A stretch of DNA of 64,000 bases, taken from assembly GCF_000018425.1 (NCBI RefSeq), contig NC_010424.1:1814501-1878500 (forward strand), read 5' to 3'. The first letter of the stretch is position 1. Each line of letters opens with the position of its first letter. The position numbers and the translations under genes were made by a program. The DNA is from Candidatus Desulforudis audaxviator MP104C (GTDB lineage Bacteria > Bacillota > Desulfotomaculia > Desulfotomaculales > Desulforudaceae). The notes under the pieces were generated by a model. It ran no database searches. It saw only the letters and a list, made by a program, of their open reading frames with translations, and was not told the DNA's origin. Of the stretch, positions 26,090 through 34,627 are shown piece by piece.

Positions 26090-27323
26090 CGGGTTCCACA
26101 CCCTTCGTAAGGAGCTTCGCCAGTTTCTTGGGGTACATGTTCTGGATGTCGTCCGGGACGTTCTGACCGTCGGTGATCTGGATCACCGGCATTCCGGTAT
26201 GGCAAATCATATTCAAAATGCATCCCAGAGTATCGGTTTCGTCAACCTTGGTGAAGATCAACTTCGAATAGTTCACCTTTCCGAAATGCCGCACTGCCCG
26301 CAGCAAGTCGCGGTGCTTGGTGTTCGAACTCAAGACCAGGATAACGTCGGCTGGCTCGTCCAGCACGGCGAAATACGAGTGCAGTTCGGCCACCTTTTCA
26401 CTGTTCCGCGCCGGCCGGCCGGCTGTGTCCACGAAAATGAATTCTTTGTTCTGGTGCCTCTGAACCGCCTTCGCAAAATCCTGGGGTGACATGGCGATTT
26501 CCAAGGGCACTCCCATTATCTCGGCGTAGATGTTCAACTGCTCGACCGCCCCGATCCGGTACGTGTCGATGGTGATAATGGCGCAGCTCTTGCCGTGAAA
26601 CAGAGTGTACTGGGCCGCCATCTTGGCCAGGGTCGTCGTCTTGCCCACGCCCGTGGGCCCGACAAAGGCCATGATCCGCTTCTGGGCCGCCTGCGCGTAG
26701 GCCGGTTCCACCAGCCGAACAATCTCGTTCTGAAGACAGATCCGGGCCAGGTCGTTCCGTTGGATGTGGAGCGGATCGACCTGACGGCGCAGTTCGGCAA
26801 TCAGGTGGGTCGTAAGATCCGGCAGGATTTCCACTTCCTCAAGGAGCCGCTGCCACTCTCCGTAGAAAGCCTCGCCGTCCTCCCCGACCCGCTGACCCGA
26901 CCCGCTAACGCGGGTACCCCGAGCGGGTACCTCCGGGTGCCCCGCCTGAACGCCCGAGGAGAAACGGGAGAGCATGCCCTTGATTTCGGTCAGTTCACGG
27001 TGTAACTCGGACACCGGTTCCGGCACCGGGACGATAGTCGGTCCACTGCCCCCGGTGGGTACCGCCGACTCATGAGCAGTCCGGACCACCGCAGCGGCAC
27101 CCGGCTCCGGCCAAGGGGGATAGTCCCCTTTGGGCCCCAGGGGGACTGTCTCCTTCTCGTCCAAGGCGGCCGTCACTTCCAGGCGCCGGGGTCGGAAAAA
27201 GCCGAAAAGCCCCTTGGACCGCACCTTCCGGCTGGAGATGATCACCGCGTCCGGGCCGAGGTCCGCCTTGATCAATCCTACGGCCTCACTCATGTCTCGA
27301 GCCAGGTAGCGCTTAATCCTCAT
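26082..27323 (-). CDS. flhF: SRP-like GTPase FlhF, with two inserted palindromic elements
   Basis: 413 residues. The N-terminal B region (IKRYLARDMSEAVGLIKADLGPDAVI) and the C-terminal NG domain are clear. The NG domain has G1 FVGPTGVGKTTTLAKM, IDTYRIGAVEQL, G3 FVDTAGRP and TKVDET. FlhF places flagella at the cell surface by recruiting the first basal-body parts. The linker between B and NG contains two unusual stretches, about residues 57-70 (TVPLGPKGDYPP) and 127-146 (VPARGTRVSGSGQRVGED). Each is encoded by a palindromic repeat found elsewhere in the window. Both lie outside the GTPase fold, so the protein should tolerate them. It overlaps flhA by 11 bases. Confidence 0.95.
   Translation of the reverse strand: MRIKRYLARDMSEAVGLIKADLGPDAVIISSRKVRSKGLFGFFRPRRLEVTAALDEKETVPLGPKGDYPPWPEPGAAAVVRTAHESAVPTGGSGPTIVPVPEPVSELHRELTEIKGMLSRFSSGVQAGHPEVPARGTRVSGSGQRVGEDGEAFYGEWQRLLEEVEILPDLTTHLIAELRRQVDPLHIQRNDLARICLQNEIVRLVEPAYAQAAQKRIMAFVGPTGVGKTTTLAKMAAQYTLFHGKSCAIITIDTYRIGAVEQLNIYAEIMGVPLEIAMSPQDFAKAVQRHQNKEFIFVDTAGRPARNSEKVAELHSYFAVLDEPADVILVLSSNTKHRDLLRAVRHFGKVNYSKLIFTKVDETDTLGCILNMICHTGMPVIQITDGQNVPDDIQNMYPKKLAKLLTKGVEPDA
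26884..26940. repeat. Palindromic element, family 2, inside flhF
   Basis: Contains the hairpin ACCCGC-TAAC-GCGGGT in its core GACCCGCTAACGCGGGT, followed by ACCCCGAGCGGGTACC. The core matches copies in fliF (43131, opposite strand) and maf (58000, opposite strand) with at most two differences over about 26 bases. It reads in frame and encodes part of the FlhF linker. Confidence 0.75.
27113..27154. repeat. Palindromic element, family 1, inside flhF
   Basis: Double palindrome: a GGGGATAGTCCCC-like unit, TTTGGGCCCCA, then GGGGGACTGTCTCC. It matches the fliP element (opposite strand) and the intergenic element at 48887 over about 38 bases with a few changes. In FlhF it encodes TVPLGPKGDYPP. Confidence 0.8.
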
Positions 27324-29391
27324 CCAGGGTCACCGTCCCTACCGCCTCCACATCAATCTGCGGCGCAATCTCCTGCAGCGCCAGGATGGACAGGTGCGGG
27401 AAATGCCTCTCGGTCAGGCGCCGGAACGGCAGCCGTACCCGGCTCGAGCAGAGCACCGCCGGGAGGTGACCCTTACTCTGCGCCTTTTCCACCGCGGCCC
27501 CCAGGCTTTGAATGACTCTCTGGGCCGTGCCGGGCTCCAGAACCGGGAAAGCGCCCAGCGCCGTCGGCTGCACGGCGTCGATGAGTCGCTGTTCCAGCCG
27601 CGGGTGCAGGGTGATCACCCGGATCTTCCCGCCCTCCCGGGCGTGCAGGCGGGAGATGGTCCGGGACAGGGCCTTACGGGCCGCTTCGGTCAGGGCGTCC
27701 TCGTTCCGGTCCTGCCGGGCGCAGTCGGCCAGCGCCTCGAGGATGGACACCATATCGCGGATCGGAACACGTTCTTTAAGCAGATTCTGCAGCACCTTCT
27801 GCACCTCACCCAGTGACAACAGCCCGGGAACCAATTCCTCGACCACCGCCGGGTTCTTCTCCTTGACCACGTTCAGCAGTTCCTGCACCTCCTGCCGTCC
27901 CAGCAATTCATGCCCGTGCCGCTTGATGAACTCCGAAAGGTGCGTGGCCAGGACGGTCGCCGGATCGACCACGGTAAACCCGTCGATCTCGGCCGCTTCG
28001 CGGTTCTCGGGCGCGATCCACCAGGCCGGCAGCCCGAAGGTCGGTTCCCGGGTGGGAATGCCCTGTAGAGTCCGGTCCCCCGTCGGGTCCATCGCCAGAT
28101 ACCGCCCGGGCTCCAGTTCGCCCTCCGCCGCTTCCACCCCGCGCATCTTAAAAACGTAGGTGTTCGGCTTAAGTTGCAGGTTGTCCCGGATCCGGATCGG
28201 GCGGACGTAAATGCCCAACTCCTGGGCACACTGGCGTCGCACACCCGCCACCCGGTGCAAGAGGTCTCCGCCCTGTTCCTCGCTTGCCAGGGGGATCAAG
28301 TTGTATCCGATCTCCACCTCCAGCGGGTCGACCTGGAAGTAGGTAAGCACGTTTTCCGGCTCGCGTTTTTGCTCGCGCACCTCCCGGGCGGCCGCCTGCT
28401 CCGCCGCCGCCACCTCCCGCCGGCGCTCCTCCCGGTTCAGGTTGTATGCCAGGAGGCCCAGGGCCGCGCCCATCCCCAGAAACAAGAGGTTCGGCATGGC
28501 CGGGATCAGGCCCATCACCACCAGCACTCCCGCGGCCACCACCAACACCCGGGGGAAACTCAAGAACTGCCGGGAAACGTCGCCCCCGAAGCTCGTGTCC
28601 GAAGCGGCCCTGGTCACCAGGATGCCGGTGGCGGTGGATACCAGCACGGCCGGAATCTGGGTGACCAGGCCGTCGCCGATGGTCAAGATGGTGAAAGTGG
28701 TCAGCGCCTGCTGGGCGTCCATCTGCATTACCGCGATGCCAATCACCAGCCCCCCGATGATGTTGATGAACACAATCACCAGCCCGGCGATGGCGTCCCC
28801 GCGCACGAACTTGGTGGCGCCATCCATCGCCCCATAGAAGTCCGATTCCCGCTGCAGCCGCCGGCGCCGCTCCCGGGCCTCCTGCTCGGTGATCAGCCCG
28901 GCGTTGAAATCGGAGTCGATCGCCATCTGCTTCCCGGGCATGGCGTCCAGGGTGAACCGGGCGGCCACCTCAGCCACCCGGCTGGAGCCGTTCGTGATGA
29001 CCACGAACTGAACCAGGGTGATGATCAGGAATACAATGAACCCAACGATATAGCTCCCGCCGACCACGAACTCGCCGAAAGCGGCGATCACCTTGCCGGC
29101 CTCCGCCTCGCCTAGGATGAGCCGGGTGGAGGAGATGTTCAACGCCAAACGGTACAGGGTGACCACCAGGAGCAGCGTGGGAAACACCGAAAACTCCAGC
29201 GCGTCGGTCACAAAAAGGGTGATCAGGAGGATGATCATCCCGAGCCCCAGGCTGATGACCAGGAAGAAGTCCAGGGCGGCCGGCGGCAGGGGGATGATGA
29301 TCAGGAGCACGATCCCGATGATCAGGCCCGCGATGACCATGTCTGCGTACCGCTTGATCCAGGACTGCCGTTCCACCACCGCCACCTCCAT
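27313..29391 (-). CDS. flhA: Flagellar export gate protein FlhA
   Basis: 692 residues. About eight N-terminal transmembrane helices end near residue 315. The cytoplasmic FHIPEP loop region reads FTLDAMPGKQMAIDSDFNAGLI and ARERRRRLQRESDFYGAMDGATKFVRGDAIAG, the FlhA/SctV signature. The C-terminal half is the soluble nonameric ring that docks export chaperones. It belongs to the type III secretion gate with FlhB, FliP, FliQ and FliR, all in this operon. The upstream spacer to flhB carries GTCGTCGG-type repeats. Length is normal. Confidence 0.96.
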   Translation of the reverse strand: MEVAVVERQSWIKRYADMVIAGLIIGIVLLIIIPLPPAALDFFLVISLGLGMIILLITLFVTDALEFSVFPTLLLVVTLYRLALNISSTRLILGEAEAGKVIAAFGEFVVGGSYIVGFIVFLIITLVQFVVITNGSSRVAEVAARFTLDAMPGKQMAIDSDFNAGLITEQEARERRRRLQRESDFYGAMDGATKFVRGDAIAGLVIVFINIIGGLVIGIAVMQMDAQQALTTFTILTIGDGLVTQIPAVLVSTATGILVTRAASDTSFGGDVSRQFLSFPRVLVVAAGVLVVMGLIPAMPNLLFLGMGAALGLLAYNLNREERRREVAAAEQAAAREVREQKREPENVLTYFQVDPLEVEIGYNLIPLASEEQGGDLLHRVAGVRRQCAQELGIYVRPIRIRDNLQLKPNTYVFKMRGVEAAEGELEPGRYLAMDPTGDRTLQGIPTREPTFGLPAWWIAPENREAAEIDGFTVVDPATVLATHLSEFIKRHGHELLGRQEVQELLNVVKEKNPAVVEELVPGLLSLGEVQKVLQNLLKERVPIRDMVSILEALADCARQDRNEDALTEAARKALSRTISRLHAREGGKIRVITLHPRLEQRLIDAVQPTALGAFPVLEPGTAQRVIQSLGAAVEKAQSKGHLPAVLCSSRVRLPFRRLTERHFPHLSILALQEIAPQIDVEAVGTVTLDED

Positions 29392-29395
29392 TTGG

Positions 29396-29506
29396 TCGTC
29401 GGTCGTCGGTGAATAACCCCTTTTGGTCGTTAGTCATCGGCCTCTATACTATACGTCGCCGGTCGCCGGCAGCCCGACCACCGACCACTGACAACCAACC
29501 ACCGAA
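29396..29506. repeat. GTCGTCGG-type simple repeats between flhB and flhA
   Basis: Imperfect 7-base units of the type GTCGTCGGTGGTC occur at 29398-29412 and, inverted, at 29475-29505, flanking CATCGGCCTC...CGTCGCC. A similar run stands at 60319-60350 before fliD. The spacing of 115 bases is unusual in an operon where most genes overlap. Confidence 0.55.
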
Positions 29507-30586
29507 TTACCCCGCTTCCCTCTTCGCTTTCAGGCGGTAGATCATCGCCAGGATTTCGGCCACCGCCTGGTACACGGCCACCGGGACGCTCTCGCCCACC
29601 GGCACCCGACGGTAAAGGTACTGGGCCAGTTCCCGGTTTTCCACCACCGGCACCTTGTGCTGCGCGGCCAGTTCCTTGATCCGCTCCGCCAGGTACCCCG
29701 CGCCTTTGGCCGTCACCAGCGGCGCGTCCATCTCCCCCTCCCGGTAGCGCAGGGCCACCGCCACGTGGATCGGATTTGTGACCACCACGGTCGCGCGCGG
29801 CACCTCGTCCTTGATCCGGTTCATGGAGATCTCCCGCTGCCGCTTGCGGAGCCAACTCTTCAGGTGCGGGTCGCCCTCCGTCTGGCGGTACTCGTCGCGG
29901 ACTTCGAACCGGGTCATCATCAGGCTCTTGTGATGCGCGTACCGCTGGTACACCAGGTCCAGCACCGCGATCAGGAGATAGGCGCCGGCCGCCGCGGCCG
30001 CCACCGTAAGCAGCACGTTGTGCAACAGGTACAGCCCCTGCCCGGGGCTGGTGACGGAAAGGACGAGCAAATCCCCGACGCGGGCGTACAGTACCCAAAA
30101 ACAAAGGATACCAACAAAGCAGATTTTCAGTATCGCCTTCGCGAACTCGAACAGGCCCCGGCTGCTGAAGATCCGCTTGAACCCCTGCACCGGGTTCAGC
30201 CGCTCGAGTTTCACCGCCAGCACGCTCGGGGCGAAGATGAAGCCCACCTGGGCGAAACTAACCAGCACCGTAACGAAAAACGCAACGGCCACCGCCGGCA
30301 GGACCGCCCCCCCCAAAAGGGCCAGCGACTGCAGCACGAGGTAGTTCACGTTTTCGGCCGTCAGGCTGTAGCTGGTGAAATTTTGCAGGTACACCAAGAA
30401 CAACCGCTGCAGGCGAATGATGAACCACTCCAGCCCCACGAAGAACAGTAGCAGGAGCGCGGCCAGAGTCACCGCCCCGGTGAGGTCCAGGCTCTTGGCC
30501 ACCTGGCCTTTGCGCCGGGCCTCCTGGAGTCTCCGTGGTGTAGGTTGTTCCGTTTTCAGTTGCCCTGAATCTCGCGTCTCCGCCAT
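29507..30586 (-). CDS. flhB: Flagellar export switch protein FlhB
   Basis: 359 residues. The N terminus ESGQLKTEQPTPRRLQEARRKGQVAKS, four transmembrane segments, and the cytoplasmic tail with the autocleavage site VTNPIHVAVALRY (NPxH; most members have NPTH) identify FlhB. Cleavage at Asn-Pro switches export from rod/hook to filament substrates together with FliK. The two-base gap to fliR indicates cotranscription. The Ile in place of Thr is a mild departure that should not prevent cleavage. Confidence 0.95.
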   Translation of the reverse strand: MAETRDSGQLKTEQPTPRRLQEARRKGQVAKSLDLTGAVTLAALLLLFFVGLEWFIIRLQRLFLVYLQNFTSYSLTAENVNYLVLQSLALLGGAVLPAVAVAFFVTVLVSFAQVGFIFAPSVLAVKLERLNPVQGFKRIFSSRGLFEFAKAILKICFVGILCFWVLYARVGDLLVLSVTSPGQGLYLLHNVLLTVAAAAAGAYLLIAVLDLVYQRYAHHKSLMMTRFEVRDEYRQTEGDPHLKSWLRKRQREISMNRIKDEVPRATVVVTNPIHVAVALRYREGEMDAPLVTAKGAGYLAERIKELAAQHKVPVVENRELAQYLYRRVPVGESVPVAVYQAVAEILAMIYRLKAKREAG

Positions 30587-30587
30587 C

Positions 30588-31349
30588 TCAACCGCTCCCG
30601 AAAAGCCTCATTAATACCAGCAGGTCCTCGGTCATCCGCCCGAAAACCCGGGTCAGGGCCCAGCCGATCACCGGGATGGTCACCATCAGGGCGAACAGAC
30701 CGGCGAAGACCTTGAACGGGAAACCGAGCATAAACACGTTGATCTGGGGCACCATCCGGACCATCAGACCCAGGATCGCGTCGGTCACCAACAGCACCGC
30801 CATCACCGGCGCGGCGATGGTCAGGGCGATCACGAACAGTCCCCCGTAGGCCTTGGCCATGAACAGGGTGGTTTTCATCTGGGCGACCGCTGCGCCCAGG
30901 GGCACTAGCTCGAAGCTCTTGGCCAGCCCGGCGATGAGCAGGTGGTGCCCGTCGATGGACACGAAGAACACCAGGGCGAAAAGCCACATCAACCGGGAGA
31001 CGATCGCCCGCTCCCCTTCCGTGCCCGGACTCATCATCTCGGCTATGGCGAAGCCGATCTGGAACCCGATGTACTGCCCGGCCAGCAGGAGGCCGTGGAA
31101 CACCAGGCTGGTGAAAATCCCCAGCCCCAACCCCACGGCCGCCTCTTTGGCCAGCGCCAGGGAGAACCCCAGGAAGCTGTCCAGCGGCGGCGCCGCCGTC
31201 CCGGCAGACGGCAACAACGCCAGCGAAAGCACGAAAGCCAGGCCCGCCTTCACCGTGGGCGGAATCTCCCGCATGGCGAACACCGGACAAGCGGCGATGA
31301 ACGCCGCGAGCCGGGTGAACACCAGCAGGAAAGTGACCAGTTGCTCCAT
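30588..31349 (-). CDS. fliR: Flagellar export protein FliR
   Basis: 253 residues with six predicted transmembrane helices. The family marks include FTRLAAFIAACPVFAMREIPPTVKAGLAFVL near the N terminus and GLGIFTSLVFHGLLLAGQYIGFQIGFAIAEMMSP in the middle. It forms the export gate with FliP and FliQ. It lies 7 bases after fliQ, the standard order. Confidence 0.95.
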   Translation of the reverse strand: MEQLVTFLLVFTRLAAFIAACPVFAMREIPPTVKAGLAFVLSLALLPSAGTAAPPLDSFLGFSLALAKEAAVGLGLGIFTSLVFHGLLLAGQYIGFQIGFAIAEMMSPGTEGERAIVSRLMWLFALVFFVSIDGHHLLIAGLAKSFELVPLGAAVAQMKTTLFMAKAYGGLFVIALTIAAPVMAVLLVTDAILGLMVRMVPQINVFMLGFPFKVFAGLFALMVTIPVIGWALTRVFGRMTEDLLVLMRLFGSG

Positions 31350-31356
31350 TCCGGCC

Positions 31357-31620
31357 TCAAACCCCGGATATACGTCCGAACAGCTCGGCGGTGTACCCGG
31401 TGAGTATCCTCACGTACCATGGTGCCAAAAGCAACAGGGACAGGAACACCGCCACAATCTTGGGTACGAAGGTGATCATCTGGTCCTGGATCTGGGTGGC
31501 CGCCTGCAGGATGCTGATCACCAACCCAACCACGAGGCTCACCAGAAGGGGCGGCGCCGTTAGGAGCAGGACCATCATCAGCGCTTTCTGCGTCAGTTCC
31601 ACCGCCAGGCTGTCGGTCAT
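31357..31620 (-). CDS. fliQ: Flagellar export protein FliQ
   Basis: 87 residues with two transmembrane helices (ALMMVLLLTAPPLLVSLVVGLVISIL and the second near the C terminus) and the conserved QAATQIQDQMITFVPKIVAV between them. It normally follows fliP directly. Here the second IS copy lies about 30 bases upstream of its start, so its transcription from the flgB promoter is probably reduced unless the IS is read through or supplies a promoter. Confidence 0.95.
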   Translation of the reverse strand: MTDSLAVELTQKALMMVLLLTAPPLLVSLVVGLVISILQAATQIQDQMITFVPKIVAVFLSLLLLAPWYVRILTGYTAELFGRISGV

Positions 31621-31649
31621 CGGCCTTGGTCACACTCCCCCACATAATT

Positions 31650-33434
31650 AAGCCATTTGCGATGTTCGGGAGAAAAGATAAATAGGCTGTTTTAGAGTTG
31701 CGGAAAAAACATTTTACCCCGGTCCAATCCGGATTTTATGCGGTTTGCAGGGATGGGTAACGGGCGGATCGGCAAAATTGACCCCAAGGGAGAAAAGCGG
31801 AGAAAAAGCGAAGGAGAATGAGAAATAAGAAGGGAAACCCCCTTTTGTGGAGAATCCTTTTTGTAACCACCAAAAAAGAACCACGAAGGAGGTTTCCCTT
31901 ATGGCCATTATACCACAACAGCGGCTTTTTGGGTGGCAGGAAATCGACGAACTCGGTGACTTGGAACGTTTTTTGCTTGTAGTGAACCACCTGCCCGATG
32001 AGCAGTTGATGCAAAAGCTGGAGAGAGAGCGTGGTAAGGGACGGGATGATTACCCGGTGCGGGCGGTTTGGAACTCCATCCTGGCCGGGATCGTATTTCA
32101 GCACGTGTCTGTGGAGAGCCTGCGGCGGGAACTCTGCCGGAACGGCCAGTTGCGGGAACTTTGCGGTTTTGATCCGGCCCGGGGCGAGGATGCCGTTCCG
32201 CCTTCTTACATATACAGCCGCATCTTGGTGAAACTGATGCGGCACGCCGACGAAGTGGAAAACATATTTACGCGGCTGGTGGATGAAATAAGAGTGCTGC
32301 TACCGGATTTCGGTCGAATTTTGGCCATAGACAGCAAAGCCGTCAGCAGTCTGGCCCGGGGCAAAAAGCGGGATGAAGAAGAGAAGGTCCAAAAGCCTGA
32401 CGGGCGCCGGGACACCGATGCGGACTGGGGCCGGAAAACATACCGGGGGCGTAAGAAAGGCGGCACCCTATGGGAAAAAGTCGTGTGGTGGTTTGGCTAC
32501 AAACTCCACCTTGTAGTTGACGCTGTTTATGAACTGCCGGTGGGATTTGCGGTGACAAAGGCGTCGGCCAGCGACGTGAAAGAGGGACATATACTCATTG
32601 ATCGGGTGGCGAAAGAGCATCCGGAGATTGTGGCCCGCTGCGAGGCATTGGCGGCGGACAAAGCCTTTGACGACATCAAGCTAAACGTGAAACTCTGGGA
32701 CGAATACCGGATCAAGCCCGTGATTGACATCCGCAACACGTGGCGGGACGGCGAGGAGACGTGGCTTGTAACCGGTAAGGAGAACATCGTTTACGATTAC
32801 CGTGGAACGGTTTATTGTTGCTGCCCCGAGACAAACAAACGTCGCGAGATGGCCTTCGGGGGATTTGAGAAAGACCGGGAAACCTTGAAATACCGCTGTC
32901 CGGCCCGGCACTACGGAGTAGAGTGCCGGGGCATGGAACAATGTGCCGCAACCGGTGGGATACGTATTCCCCTGGTGGAAGACCGGCGGATCTTCACCCC
33001 GCTGGCGCGGTCCAGCTACAAGTGGAAAACACTCTACAAAAAGCGTACGGCGGTAGAAAGGGTAAATGCCCGCCTGGACGAGGCCTACGGATTTGAAAAG
33101 CATTTCATTCGGGGCTTGAAGAAGATGAAGCTGCGTTGCGGGTTGGCCCTGATGGTGATGCTGGCGATGGCCGTGGGCCGACTGCGACAAAAACAAGGAA
33201 TAGACTTAAGGAGCCTGGTGAAGGCGGCCTGACGGGGCTCAACCGGAAAACAGATTACCTGCCAAGAGACGCCCAGAGTGGCGCTGGGGTAAGTTTGCCC
33301 TTTGGCAGAGCGGCATAGTCTATATACTCCATTTACCCCAGTTGCTAACTGTGTTTTGTGGCTTGGGGAACAGCCGGTGCCGGGTGTGGGCGTTGCCTTG
33401 TCGGGACCAAAAATGCTTACAACGCAAAACGCTG
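31650..33434 (+). mobile_element. DDE insertion sequence, copy 2 (between fliP and fliQ)
   Basis: About 1785 bases with the same terminal inverted repeats as copy 1. ATAATT occurs on both sides (31644-31649 and 33435-33440), read as a target duplication of 5 or 6 bases; the exact edge is ambiguous by one base. It lies between the fliP stop and the fliQ start, breaking no gene. Orientation is opposite to the operon. Confidence 0.9.
31901..33232 (+). CDS. IS transposase, DDE_Tnp_1 (IS4/IS5-like superfamily), copy 2
   Basis: 443 residues with the same sequence as the copy at 16562 as far as compared, including IDSKAV, ADKAFDD and YKKRTAVERVNARL. GGAGG precedes the ATG. A one-base shorter C run upstream of the gene (near 31838) changes only the leader. 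The intact frame suggests the element could still move. Confidence 0.9.
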   Translation: MAIIPQQRLFGWQEIDELGDLERFLLVVNHLPDEQLMQKLERERGKGRDDYPVRAVWNSILAGIVFQHVSVESLRRELCRNGQLRELCGFDPARGEDAVPPSYIYSRILVKLMRHADEVENIFTRLVDEIRVLLPDFGRILAIDSKAVSSLARGKKRDEEEKVQKPDGRRDTDADWGRKTYRGRKKGGTLWEKVVWWFGYKLHLVVDAVYELPVGFAVTKASASDVKEGHILIDRVAKEHPEIVARCEALAADKAFDDIKLNVKLWDEYRIKPVIDIRNTWRDGEETWLVTGKENIVYDYRGTVYCCCPETNKRREMAFGGFEKDRETLKYRCPARHYGVECRGMEQCAATGGIRIPLVEDRRIFTPLARSSYKWKTLYKKRTAVERVNARLDEAYGFEKHFIRGLKKMKLRCGLALMVMLAMAVGRLRQKQGIDLRSLVKAA

Positions 33435-33455
33435 ATAATTTAAGACCTCTTGACG

Positions 33456-34238
33456 TCAGGCGAAGCTCTCCACCAGGGACCGGACCACCAGATACCAGCC
33501 GTCCACCAGCACAAACAAAAGGAGTTTGAACGGCAGTGAAATCATGACCGGCGGCAGCATGAACATGCCCATCGAGAGCAGGATGCTGGCCACCACCATG
33601 TCGATGATCAAAAACGGCAAGTACAGCATAAAGCCCATTGTAAACGCCGTCTTCAATTCGCTGATGATGAAGGCCGGGATGACCACCGTGAGCGGCAGTT
33701 CGTTTGGCACCGGGTTTTCGATTTCGGCCATGCGCACGAAAAGGTCCAGGTCCTTTTCCCGGGTGTGCCGGAGCATGAACTCCCGCAGCGGCCCCGCCGC
33801 CCTTTCCTGGGCCTCCACCTGGTCGATCTCTCCCCTTAGAAACGGCTCGATGGCTTGCTCGTTGACCTGCGCGTAAACCGGCGCCATGATGAACACGGTC
33901 AGGAACAGGGCCAGGCCGATCAGTACCGAACCCGGCGGCGCCTGGTAGATGCCCAGCCCGGCGCGCAGGAACGCGAGCACCACCACGATCCGGGTAAAAG
34001 ACGTAACCATCACCAGGAAAGCCGGGAGAAGCGAGATTACGGTAAGAAAGAGCAAGAGCCGGACGCTCGAGACCACTTCGGCCGGCGATTCCGGTTCGCC
34101 GATGGTCAGCTCGATGCTCGGAATGGGCACCGGCTGGGCCCAGGCGGCCGAGGGGGACAGTCCCCCTAAGGCCCAAAGGGGACTGTCCCCAGCCGCCAGT
34201 CCGACGGCGGCCGCCAATATAAACATCGTCCGGTTCAT
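33456..34238 (-). CDS. fliP: Flagellar export protein FliP, with palindrome-derived insert in the signal peptide region
   Basis: 260 residues. After a cleavable signal peptide come the family motifs LLFLTVISLLPAFLVMVTSFTRIVVVLAFLR, PPGSVLIGLALFLTVFIMAP and FMLPPVMISLPFKLLLFVLVDGW. FliP is the core of the export gate. Residues 16-30 (GDSPLWALGGLSPS) are encoded by a family 1 palindromic element placed between the hydrophobic core MNRTMFILAAAVGLAA and the AWAQ cleavage region. The leader is therefore abnormally long and proline-bearing. It overlaps fliO by four bases. The IS sits just after its stop. Confidence 0.95.
   Translation of the reverse strand: MNRTMFILAAAVGLAAGDSPLWALGGLSPSAAWAQPVPIPSIELTIGEPESPAEVVSSVRLLLFLTVISLLPAFLVMVTSFTRIVVVLAFLRAGLGIYQAPPGSVLIGLALFLTVFIMAPVYAQVNEQAIEPFLRGEIDQVEAQERAAGPLREFMLRHTREKDLDLFVRMAEIENPVPNELPLTVVIPAFIISELKTAFTMGFMLYLPFLIIDMVVASILLSMGMFMLPPVMISLPFKLLLFVLVDGWYLVVRSLVESFA
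34151..34190. repeat. Palindromic element, family 1, inside fliP
   Basis: GGGGGACAGTCCCCC, then TAAGGCCCAAA, then GGGGACTGTCCCC. It is the reverse complement of the flhF and 48887 elements with few changes. It is in frame and encodes GDSPLWALGGLSPS of the FliP leader. Confidence 0.82.
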
Positions 34239-34627
34239 CGGCCGCGTCCCGCACGGAACCGCGCGTATTTCCCGAGGAGTACGCGCCCCCCGAAGGGGGG
34301 ACTGTCCTCTTTACTGTCCCCTTTCCCCGGCGCAAGCAGCCCGTCCGGCGTTTCCGTCCCGCAGGCCTCCGGCAACTCGTCCATTTCCTTCACCACCGTC
34401 ACCGCACCCTCGTGGTAGGCCAAAAGATAGTATCGTCCCCCCACCCGGACTAGGCTCATCCCGGTCTTCGGACCGAGCGATAGCTGCTCGATCACCCGCA
34501 TGCGCCGCCCACCGGCAAAACCGGACAGCGTCCGCGGCACCAGGTACTTCAAGACCACCACGCAGAGCAGGAGTACCAGCGGCAGGGCCACCGCCAGCCT
34601 CAGAAAGGCCAGTGTGCCCTCGCTCAC
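34235..34627 (-). CDS. fliO: Flagellar assembly protein FliO
   Basis: 130 residues. One N-terminal transmembrane helix (LRLAVALPLVLLLCVVVLKYLV) is followed by the small soluble domain RRMRVIEQLSLGPKTGMSLVRVGGRYYLLAYHEGAVTVVKEM, the FliO/FliZ pattern. FliO chaperones assembly of the FliP ring. Residues 101-112 (GKGDSKEDSPPF) come from a degenerate family 1 palindrome in the tail. Four-base overlaps link it to fliN and fliP. Confidence 0.88.
   Translation of the reverse strand: MSEGTLAFLRLAVALPLVLLLCVVVLKYLVPRTLSGFAGGRRMRVIEQLSLGPKTGMSLVRVGGRYYLLAYHEGAVTVVKEMDELPEACGTETPDGLLAPGKGDSKEDSPPFGGRVLLGKYARFRAGRGR
34293..34325. repeat. Palindromic element, family 1 (degenerate), inside fliO
   Basis: GGGGGGACTGTCCTCTTTACTGTCCCCTTTCC keeps two GACTGTCC-type half units in the same order as the other copies but with a shorter centre. 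It is in frame, in the FliO tail. Confidence 0.55.
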
